From RGIG2206 sp045648425 (GTDB lineage Bacteria; Bacillota; Clostridia; Oscillospirales; Acutalibacteraceae): a stretch of DNA of 16,878 bases. Where the stretch lies: assembly GCA_045648425.1 (NCBI GenBank), contig JAZRNV010000015.1, forward strand, positions 1-16,878. The letters are read 5' to 3'. Of this stretch, positions 6,393 through 11,367 are shown one piece after another (positions within the stretch are counted from its first letter, which is position 1; every line of letters starts with the position of its first letter). Position numbers and translations under genes: made by a program. Below the pieces are notes generated by a model. That model was not told the origin of the DNA. It worked only from the letters and a program-made list of their open reading frames with translations, and did no database searches.

Positions 6393-7664
6393 CTATGGAA
6401 TGTAATCAAATTCAAAATCGTAAATGCTGACGGTATCACCCTTTTGGATACCTGCCTCAACCAGCGCCTCAATTATGCCGCTGGAGTGAAGCACCCGCTG
6501 AAAATATTGCAATGAATCATATTCGTCGGGATCGATGGCCTCCATAATTTTAAGCAGCCAGCGTGCCTCGATGAAATAGACCCCATCCTCCACCGTAAGG
6601 GTGAAGGGTCGCTTTTTCTGCTCGGTAAAGTCCTCGATGGGCTCGGGCTCGGGCTCAAAGCGGGTTATGGGGGGCAGCGTTGCAAGCTGCGCGGCAACGT
6701 GGTTGATAAGGGCGCCTGTGCCCTCTGCAATGGCTGCCATAATGGGGAAAAACGCAATGTCGCGCTCATCAAAATAGCTTTTGATGCGGGCAATTTCCTC
6801 ATCGTCGGTCAAATCGCACTTGTTGGCCGCAACCACCTGCTTAAGCTGTGCAAGCTGGGGGTCAAAGGTGGCAAGCTCGCGGTTGATGGCCTCAAAATCT
6901 TCAATGGGATCGCGACCCTCGCTGCCCGAAACGTCTATGACGTGTATGAGCATTCGGCAGCGCTCTACGTGGCGCAAAAACTCGTGGCCAAGGCCAACGC
7001 CCTCGCCCGCACCTTCAATAAGACCGGGAATGTCGGCCATTACGAAGGAGTCGCCCTCCCCCATGCTGACAACACCCAGCACGGGAGTCAGAGTGGTGAA
7101 GTGATAGTTGGCGATTTTGGGTTTTGCCATAGAAACCACCGATATAAGGGTGGATTTGCCAACGTTGGGGAAGCCGATGAGACCAACATCGGCAAGCAGT
7201 TTAAGCTCTAATCTTATCTGAAGCTCATCTCCCGGGGCGCCGTTTTTGGCAAAACGGGGCACCTGACGGGTGGATGTGGCGAAATGGCTGTTGCCCCAGC
7301 CCCCTCTGCCGCCTTTTGCAAGCACAAAGGGCTCGTCGGCAGACATATCAGCTATCAGTCGGCCCGTTTGGGCATCTCTTACCAGGGTTCCGCGTGGAAC
7401 ATTGATGTAAAGATGGGGAGCGCTTTTTCCGCTGCAACGTCCGCCGCCACCGTTTTGGCCGTTTTGGGCGGTGTATTTGCGCTTGTAACGAAAGTCGGCA
7501 AGGGTAGACAAGCTGTCATCCACCTGCAAAACCACGTCACCGCCACGTCCGCCGTCGCCGCCGTCGGGGCCGCCTGACGCAACGTATTTTTCTCGGTGAA
7601 ATGAGACGGCACCGTGACCGCCGTCACCTGCGCGAACCAATATTGTCGCGGTATCTACAAACAT
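6393..7664 (-). CDS. obgE: GTPase Obg/CgtA (ribosome assembly)
   Basis: Obg is an essential GTPase that helps 50S subunit assembly and responds to stress. The 423-residue protein has the Gly-rich Obg fold (1-158, with GGPDGGDGGRGGDV at 31-44). The G domain carries GFPNVGKS (164-171), TT (190-191), DIPG (211-214) and NKCD (281-284). A C-terminal OCT domain (about 345-423) ends in YDFEFDYIP; this domain is present in Gram-positive Obg but absent from E. coli. The start is supported by Shine-Dalgarno GAGGTGA 5 nt upstream. In most Firmicutes obg directly follows rpmA; here a 0.6-kb stretch with a terminator and repeats intervenes. No clear promoter is visible in the AT-rich 45 nt before it. Confidence 0.97.
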   Translation of the reverse strand: MFVDTATILVRAGDGGHGAVSFHREKYVASGGPDGGDGGRGGDVVLQVDDSLSTLADFRYKRKYTAQNGQNGGGGRCSGKSAPHLYINVPRGTLVRDAQTGRLIADMSADEPFVLAKGGRGGWGNSHFATSTRQVPRFAKNGAPGDELQIRLELKLLADVGLIGFPNVGKSTLISVVSMAKPKIANYHFTTLTPVLGVVSMGEGDSFVMADIPGLIEGAGEGVGLGHEFLRHVERCRMLIHVIDVSGSEGRDPIEDFEAINRELATFDPQLAQLKQVVAANKCDLTDDEEIARIKSYFDERDIAFFPIMAAIAEGTGALINHVAAQLATLPPITRFEPEPEPIEDFTEQKKRPFTLTVEDGVYFIEARWLLKIMEAIDPDEYDSLQYFQRVLHSSGIIEALVEAGIQKGDTVSIYDFEFDYIP

Positions 7665-7710
7665 ACTTTCACCTCATTTAATGTCGATATAAGAATTTAA
7701 ATATTAATTG

Positions 7711-7901
7711 CTCTTCCCGGCGAGTGACGGTAGTAAATACCACCACCGCAACCGGTATGTCTTGCCACCGGCGGTTCGCCGGACGCACTGCACCCAATAA
7801 GCCTACTGCGCCTTCTGGCGAGTGACGGTAGTAAATACTACCACTGCAACCGGTACGTCTTGCCACCGGCGGTTCGCCGGACGCACTGCACCCAATAAGC
7901 C
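7711..7901. repeat. Two tandem 98-nt intergenic repeats with GC-rich hairpins
   Basis: GCGAGTGACGGTAGTAAATAC recurs near 7720 and 7818 with a 98-nt period, and the units differ at only a few bases. Each contains the perfect hairpin CCGGCG-GTT-CGCCGG (7768-7782 and 7866-7880) and ends in GCACTGCACCCAATAAGCC. The leading GCGAGTGACGG is shared with the 1-162 repeat. The region lies downstream of the rpmA terminator, so it is between transcription units. Open frames across it are repeat artefacts. Confidence 0.8.
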
Positions 7902-8118
7902 ATTTCTAAAACTCGCACGTCATTCTTGAGCGAAGCGAAGAATCCCGTCCTCTGTGGCTGAGGGGTTAATCGTGCTTGTGGGATCGATATAAATTGCTGT
8001 CGCAATTTTCGATATGCCAAATGTTTTTGGCTCGATATGTGCGTTCGCAACGAGAATGTCCCTCTTGTAGCAGAGATTCTTCGGTCGCATTTGCTCCCTC
8101 GAGAATGACACGTCTGGG
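7902..8118. mobile_element. Nested MITE-like inverted-repeat element
   Basis: GTCATTCTTGAG (from 7919) and CTCGAGAATGAC (to 8109) are terminal inverted repeats with one mismatch. They are followed inward by GAAGAATC (7937-7944) and GATTCTTC (8075-8082). An inner palindrome, AAATTGC-TGTC-GCAATTT, lies at about 7991-8008. The whole 217-nt segment is flanked by an exact 20-nt direct repeat (7882-7901 and 8119-8138) that belongs to the surrounding 98-nt unit. It holds no coding sequence of its own. Repeats with a similar GAGCGAAGCGAAGAATC core are, from memory, common between genes in gut Clostridia. Confidence 0.65.
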
Positions 8119-8149
8119 CGCACTGCACCCAATAAGCCTACTGCGCCTT

Positions 8150-8216
8150 CCCGGCGAGTGACGGTAGTAAAAACTACCACCGCAACCGGTACGTCTTGGC
8201 TGCGGTGCCTCACCGC
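8150..8216. repeat. Third intergenic repeat unit, closest to the 1-162 family
   Basis: This unit begins GGCGAGTGACGGTAGTAAAA and ends TACGTCTTGGCTGCGGTGCCTCACCGC-like, so its right end matches the 1-162 repeat rather than the 98-nt units. The distance from GCGAGTGACGG to TGCCTCAC is 52 nt here and 53 nt in the 1-69 copy. GCGAGTGA and TCACCGC form short inverted ends. It therefore links the two repeat clusters as one family with interchangeable 3' halves. Confidence 0.7.
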
Positions 8217-8224
8217 AAAAAATT

Positions 8225-8255
8225 AAAGCCCCGGACTTATTATGCCCGGAGCTTT
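8225..8255 (-). terminator. Terminator of rplU-prp-rpmA
   Basis: On the minus strand AAGCTCCGGGC and GTCCGGGGCTT pair around a short AU-rich loop, followed by TAATTTTTT. The stem lies 10 nt after the rpmA stop and closes the ribosomal-protein unit before the repeat cluster. Confidence 0.85.
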
Positions 8256-8265
8256 TAACTCGAAA

Positions 8266-8550
8266 TTACTGTTCAACAGCGTAAACGCTGACCTTTTTAC
8301 GGTCGCGATCAAGACGCTCGAACTTTACCTTTCCGTCAATGAGAGCGAAGAGAGTATCGTCACTGCCCTTGCCAACATTGTTACCGGGGTGAATATGGGT
8401 GCCGCGCTGACGGACAAGAATGTTGCCTGCCAAAACGAACTGACCGTCGGCTCTCTTAACGCCCAAACGCTTGGACTCGGAATCACGGCCGTTTTTGGTT
8501 GAACCCATACCTTTTTTATGAGCAAAAAGTTGAATGTTAATCTTAAGCAT
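8266..8550 (-). CDS. rpmA: 50S ribosomal protein L27 with cleavable N-terminal extension
   Basis: The 94-residue product is L27 of the Firmicutes type. It begins MLKINIQLF followed by AHKKGMGSTKNGRDSESKRLG. In Staphylococcus the protease Prp cuts between the Phe and Ala of this extension to expose the tail that reaches the peptidyl-transferase centre; Phe9-Ala10 is the matching site here. The start codon overlaps the end of prp by 8 nt. A good Shine-Dalgarno GGAGGTG sits 7 nt upstream, inside prp, so the protease and its substrate are translationally coupled. Confidence 0.97.
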   Translation of the reverse strand: MLKINIQLFAHKKGMGSTKNGRDSESKRLGVKRADGQFVLAGNILVRQRGTHIHPGNNVGKGSDDTLFALIDGKVKFERLDRDRKKVSVYAVEQ

Positions 8551-8872
8551 CCTGTTGCACCTCCAATTTAATGTGGATGAATTCGGGGTACTGCTCTTGC
8601 AGACCGCTCAGATGTAGCCACAGACCCTGAAGCACCGTTTGTGACGGTGATGTGGCCGACTGACCCAAGAAAAAGGTCATTTTACCGTCTGCCACCGATA
8701 TTTCTGCAGAGTCGCCGACAACCTCGGTTATAGTGTTTGCGGCCATATAAACCGCAGAGGAGACGGCTGAACAAACCAGCCGAGCATCATCTTCACCATA
8801 GTTATCGGTGTGGCCTGATATGCTGAAACCGCACATCGAGCCGTCTTTTTTAAAGAATACAGCACTAGTCAT
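8543..8872 (-). CDS. prp: Ribosomal-processing cysteine protease Prp
   Basis: Prp (YsxB, formerly DUF464) is the cysteine protease that removes the N-terminal extension of L27. The 109-residue protein shows the conserved dyad: His21 in FSISGHTDNYG and Cys34 in RLVCSAVSSAVYMAAN. Length and position between rplU and rpmA are exactly as in other Firmicutes. The ATG lies 8 nt after the rplU stop and has no recognisable Shine-Dalgarno, so it probably depends on ribosomes finishing rplU. That would keep protease levels below those of its ribosomal substrates. Confidence 0.95.
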   Translation of the reverse strand: MTSAVFFKKDGSMCGFSISGHTDNYGEDDARLVCSAVSSAVYMAANTITEVVGDSAEISVADGKMTFFLGQSATSPSQTVLQGLWLHLSGLQEQYPEFIHIKLEVQQDA

Positions 8873-8880
8873 AGTGTTAA

Positions 8881-9192
8881 TTAAAGGGCGATCTTATTGA
8901 TCTGCACCTTGGTGTAGGGCTGTCTGTGACCCAGCTTGCGCTTTGAGCCCTTTTTGGGACGGTAAGTGAAAACGATGATTTTCTTGTTCTTACCCTGCTT
9001 GAGAACAGTTCCCTCGACCTTTGCACCCTCAACATAGGGAGCGCCGACCTTAAGACCGTTGTCATCATTAACGGCAATAACCTGGTCAAAGGTAATCTCT
9101 GCATCCTGCTCTGCGTCGAGCTTTTCGATGTAGATAACATCACCCTCGCTAACCTTATACTGCTTGCCGCCGGTTACGATAACTGCGTACAT
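8881..9192 (-). CDS. rplU: 50S ribosomal protein L21
   Basis: The 103-residue product is a classic L21: it begins MYAVIVTGGKQYKVSEGD, continues with VEGTVLKQGKNKKIIVFTYR, and ends with the signature KRKLGHRQPYTKVQINKI. L21 binds 23S rRNA early in 50S assembly. The Shine-Dalgarno is AGGTG within GGCAGGTGCC, about 9 nt before ATG. It is the first gene of rplU-prp-rpmA, behind a consensus promoter and a probable L21 leader. Confidence 0.98.
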   Translation of the reverse strand: MYAVIVTGGKQYKVSEGDVIYIEKLDAEQDAEITFDQVIAVNDDNGLKVGAPYVEGAKVEGTVLKQGKNKKIIVFTYRPKKGSKRKLGHRQPYTKVQINKIAL

Positions 9193-9199
9193 TCTTTTG

Positions 9200-9275
9200 G
9201 CACCTGCCTTTATTATAGACTCGCTACGCTCGGGCGGAGAAAGCTCACTTACAAAAGCCCGGAATATGCGGCTTT
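9200..9275 (-). ncRNA. Probable L21 leader RNA
   Basis: Between the rplU promoter and start codon is a transcribed leader of about 80 nt. Its first part folds as AAAGCC-(GCATATTCCG)-GGCTTT, followed by GTAAGTGAGC and a CCGAGCGTAGCGAG segment ending near the ribosome-binding site. Position, length and this layout fit the L21 leader described upstream of rplU in Firmicutes, thought to mediate autoregulation by L21. I identified it from memory of the pattern, without a covariance search. Confidence 0.55.
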
Positions 9276-9278
9276 AGC

Positions 9279-9307
9279 ATTGTACCATACCGAAAAGTGT
9301 TTGTCAA
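9279..9307 (-). promoter_or_regulatory. Sigma-A promoter of rplU-prp-rpmA
   Basis: On the minus strand TTGACA (complement of 9302-9307) and TACAAT (complement of 9279-9284) are separated by 17 bp. Transcription should start near 9272, at the first stem of the leader. Confidence 0.88.
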
Positions 9308-9330
9308 GCATTATTTTGCGGCAAAAATCA

Positions 9331-9355
9331 AGGCGCTACCCATTGGGTAACGCCT
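9331..9355 (-). terminator. Terminator of the YabE-like gene
   Basis: AGGCG-c-TACCC and GGGTA-a-CGCCT form a stem with one internal mismatch, followed on the minus strand by TTGATTTTT. It starts 5 nt after the stop codon and directly precedes the rplU promoter. Confidence 0.8.
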
Positions 9356-9360
9356 CAAAA

Positions 9361-10431
9361 TTACTTCAATATATAGATTTCTACATTTCTTACGCCGAAG
9401 GTTTTGCACTGTGCTTCGGTTGGGAAATAAAGGTCGATAACACGGTCGGTGGTTTTAGTGAAGCCGCCCGTATCTTCTGCAACTGCGTAGCCGTAGAAGT
9501 ATCTTCCGTCACTGGAACGGATGAAAAGACGGGTTCCGTAGGGTATCTGCTTGGGGTTGACGGCAACGTAGCCGGTGCGCACCTTTTTGCCCGTAGCGGT
9601 GACACCGCCGCCTGAATAGGCAGAGGCCTTGCCAACAATCTTTTTGCTGTAATTTACGGGCACTCCGTTTTTGTCAAGAGCAAAATCCTGCGCGGGAACA
9701 AGACCCGACACATATTTTGTGTTGCTGCCTTTATAGGTATTGGTGGGCTGCTTTTTGGTGCCCACGGTTTTAATGGCTGCAACGGGTTGGGTTTTGACCG
9801 TTTCGTTGGTCACCTGGGTGTCAACAAGCTGACCGTCTACAAACTTATAGGTGTAAGAAATAATCTTCACGCCGGGAGACCCCTTTGTGAGGGTGGATTT
9901 GCCCGATTCCATATTGGCGTCATAGACCACCTTGGTGGAATAGGGAATTTGAACCTGCTTTGCTTCGGTTTTATACTCAACATCGGTTACAGCGATGGCC
10001 ATACCCGATTGAAGGGTATCATCCTTTGAAAAGTTAAGAATATCTTCGTCGGAAAGCTCAATGCCTGCTGCCTTTAAAGCATCCCCAACGGTGCCGCCGG
10101 TGGTCTCAATGGTGTAAGCTTTGCCATAGGCATCCACAGTTACGGGGAAAGCACGCAGCAGGGTGATGCTGCCACCCTTGCCGTTGATGCCCGAAAAGGT
10201 ATATTCATCCTTGCTGCCCAGCTCAACACCTGCGGCATCAAGAATGTCGTCGGGCTTGCTGCTGAGGGTGTAAACGGTATGAACACTGTCACCGTCGTGA
10301 ATGGAAACGGCTTTGGTGGAAATATTTAATATTGATACTGAAATTATTGCTACTGCGGTGATAACGGCCAGCATCATCATCGGCTTTGCCACACATTGAC
10401 GTGAGCGCAACAGATGCTTAAGTCCTCTCAT
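9361..10431 (-). CDS. YabE-like DUF348/G5/3D-domain cell-wall protein
   Basis: This exported protein is probably a peptidoglycan-active enzyme of the YabE/Rpf-like group, whose 3D domain resembles the MltA lytic transglycosylase core. I chose ATG at 10431 (356 residues), which has GAGG 6 nt upstream; the frame opening at 10482 lacks a site. A membrane anchor or signal segment covers about 17-38. Two DUF348 repeats follow (about 42-85 and 96-140). A G5 domain spans about 150-222, and a linker runs to about 260. The 3D domain (about 265-356) carries its acidic residues in VAEDTGG (Asp320) and TDRVIDLYF (Asp329 and Asp333). It is a single-gene unit with a perfect promoter and its own terminator. 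Whether it acts in growth or in spore and resuscitation biology cannot be told here. Confidence 0.9.
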   Translation of the reverse strand: MRGLKHLLRSRQCVAKPMMMLAVITAVAIISVSILNISTKAVSIHDGDSVHTVYTLSSKPDDILDAAGVELGSKDEYTFSGINGKGGSITLLRAFPVTVDAYGKAYTIETTGGTVGDALKAAGIELSDEDILNFSKDDTLQSGMAIAVTDVEYKTEAKQVQIPYSTKVVYDANMESGKSTLTKGSPGVKIISYTYKFVDGQLVDTQVTNETVKTQPVAAIKTVGTKKQPTNTYKGSNTKYVSGLVPAQDFALDKNGVPVNYSKKIVGKASAYSGGGVTATGKKVRTGYVAVNPKQIPYGTRLFIRSSDGRYFYGYAVAEDTGGFTKTTDRVIDLYFPTEAQCKTFGVRNVEIYILK

Positions 10432-10507
10432 AACATACCTCGCTATTTTTACTGTTTTTATGCAGCCAAAATTTGCCTGCACAATAGTATTTTATTCAGC
10501 AAGGAGG

Positions 10508-10536
10508 ATTATATTCAAAAGAATGTATAATGTCAA
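10508..10536 (-). promoter_or_regulatory. Sigma-A promoter of the YabE-like gene
   Basis: On the minus strand TTGACA (complement of 10531-10536) and TATAAT (complement of 10508-10513) lie 17 bp apart, a perfect consensus promoter. The leader to the ATG at 10431 is about 70 nt. Confidence 0.88.
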
Positions 10537-10559
10537 CCCCTCGCTCCCTATGACCTTTG

Positions 10560-10890
10560 TGTAATTTTAACAAAAATCCAAAAATCCCCCCCACGGCAAA
10601 AAGGGGTTTTTCGAAATAAATTAAGGTTGCCATCCTGTTTTGTCAAAATTCTTTCACTTTTCTTTGTGCAACCGCACAAAAATTTGTCACCAAGATGTCG
10701 AAGGGCGTAAAAACGGCTTGGTTAAGCCGTTTATTGCGACAGCCGACTCGGTCAAAATTGGAAATAAGTGTAAAATGCGGCCAAATTCAAAGACAAACGG
10801 AGGGACACTTGCTCAATTTTCCTGTTTAATTTTCCAAAACAGAAATAAAATTCGGCTGAAAATAGGATTTTTAATAAGAAAAAAGGAGGG
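10560..10890. other. Gene-free AT-rich divergent spacer with hairpins
   Basis: I see no credible gene here; the one sizeable frame (10640-10912) lacks a ribosome-binding site and a protein-like composition. A perfect 9-bp hairpin, AAACGGCTT-GGTT-AAGCCGTTT, occupies 10711-10732 without a clear U-tract. CAGCCGA (10740-10746) and TCGGCTG (10852-10858) are a longer-range inverted pair that could close a structured RNA. A weak A-tract/C-tract stem lies at 10580-10611. Confidence 0.5.
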
Positions 10891-10894
10891 CTTT

Positions 10895-10915
10895 CCCCCA
10901 CTTTTGATATAATTT
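10895..10915 (+). promoter_or_regulatory. Promoter-like motif: C-tract plus extended -10
   Basis: CCCCCACTTTTGATATAATT contains an extended -10 (TGATATAAT, with the hexamer at 10908-10913) and no good -35. A near-identical 20-nt motif with the same spacing occurs before the large exported protein (12961-12980). Here no gene follows for 300 nt, so it may drive a small RNA. Confidence 0.4.
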
Positions 10916-10919
10916 TAAG

Positions 10920-11017
10920 CAAAAAAGCTCATTTTTTCGCAAAAAAATCAGTGCAAAACACCTTTTTGGTGGAACAAGATGAAAACCACAACATTTGGTG
11001 TTTAAGTGGTGATTTTT
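10920..11017 (+). ncRNA. Possible small structured RNA (tentative)
   Basis: Downstream of the promoter-like motif are CACC-TTTTT-GGTG (about 10960-10972) and a larger imperfect hairpin. In the larger one, ACCAC (10985-10989) pairs with GTGGT (11006-11010) around an inner AACA/TGTT stem, followed by GATTTTT (11011-11017), which resembles a terminator. The unit would be roughly 100 nt. There is no match to a family I recognise, so this rests only on layout. Confidence 0.25.
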
Positions 11018-11038
11018 AGTCCATCATAGAGGAGTCCT

Positions 11039-11062
11039 CGCGCGCGCGCGCGTGCGCGCGTA
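11039..11062. repeat. 24-nt alternating CG tract (Z-DNA-prone)
   Basis: An uninterrupted alternating pyrimidine-purine run of CG steps, with one TG in place of CG, occupies 11039-11062. It lies in an otherwise strongly AT-rich spacer and is followed at once by an AT-only-like stretch with the direct repeat ATTTAATAT (about 11064 and 11083). It sits about 45 nt upstream of the mgtE promoter. Confidence 0.85.
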
Positions 11063-11104
11063 CATTTAATATATGTATTATATTTAATATAAAGCAAAAA
11101 ATGC

Positions 11105-11133
11105 TTGACTTGTGGTCAAAACAGGGTTATTAT
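11105..11133 (+). promoter_or_regulatory. Probable promoter of the mgtE leader transcript
   Basis: TTGACT (11105-11110) and TATTAT (11128-11133) are 17 bp apart. A downstream-shifted TATAAT (11131-11136) would give a 20-bp spacer, so the first reading is preferred. Transcription would start near 11140, giving an mgtE leader of about 228 nt. A small palindromic hairpin, AATGCCTT-T-AAGGCATT, lies at 11150-11166 just inside it. Confidence 0.65.
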
Positions 11134-11213
11134 AATTTTGCCGATTTTTAATGCCTTTAAGGCATTTTCACACTAAAAAACGGAAATTTATAATTATGAA
11201 GGAGTGACAGAGC

Positions 11214-11303
11214 GTGGACGCCGGCAGTAGTAGTACAGGGCTTAGTTTTGGCTTTATATGTGCATGGTTAGCAGCGGGGCGTTGTGTTCTGTCTGCTTGC
11301 TGA
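11214..11303 (+). CDS. 29-residue leader peptide upstream of mgtE
   Basis: A GTG-initiated ORF of 29 codons starts VDAGSSSTGLSFGF and ends RCVLSAC before TGA. It has a strong Shine-Dalgarno AAGGAG (11199-11204) 9 nt upstream. It lies wholly in the leader of mgtE, 64 nt before the mgtE ATG. The peptide is Ser/Gly-rich at the start and then hydrophobic, with three cysteines (ICAWLAAGRC, then the C-terminal Cys). It does not resemble the proline-rich MgtL of Salmonella. The most likely role is regulatory: ribosome progress through it could influence the hairpin that follows. A short membrane or secreted peptide is the alternative. I do not recognise the family. Confidence 0.6.
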   Translation: MDAGSSSTGLSFGFICAWLAAGRCVLSAC

Positions 11304-11326
11304 TTATTTGCCTTAAAACCGAGATT

Positions 11327-11364
11327 AAGTCCTCTTTACCGTTTACGTTAAAGGAGGGCTTTTT
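11327..11364 (+). promoter_or_regulatory. mgtE: Terminator-like hairpin that contains the mgtE ribosome-binding site
   Basis: The 5' arm AAGTCCTCTTTA (11327-11338) pairs with the 3' arm TAAAGGAGGGCTT (11349-11361) with one bulged G and a T-G pair. An inner CG-TTTA-CG tip is possible, and TTTTT follows. The mgtE Shine-Dalgarno AAGGAGG is entirely in the 3' arm, and the ATG is only 6 nt beyond the stem. The fold can therefore both terminate transcription and mask translation initiation. A competing small stem, CTTAA (11312-11316) with TTAAG (11325-11329), shares the 5' arm and may act as part of an antiterminator. Confidence 0.7.
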
Positions 11365-11367
11365 ATT

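Noticed and set aside
7678..8213. Several minus-strand frames with a repeated VAVVVFTTVTRRE-like peptide
   Set aside because: They are translations of the intergenic repeat units; no start signals, and similar frames appear wherever the repeat occurs.
10640..10912. 90-residue plus-strand frame in the spacer
   Set aside because: No ribosome-binding site, atypical composition, crosses hairpins and a promoter-like motif.
11140..11330. M-box magnesium riboswitch
   Set aside because: The conserved M-box segments I know (for example the GACGCCAAUGGGUC-type core) are not present beyond a short GACGCC match inside the micro-ORF.
10432..11367. Origin of replication in the divergent spacer
   Set aside because: AT-rich with a strand switch, but no DnaA-box cluster and no dnaA or dnaN nearby.
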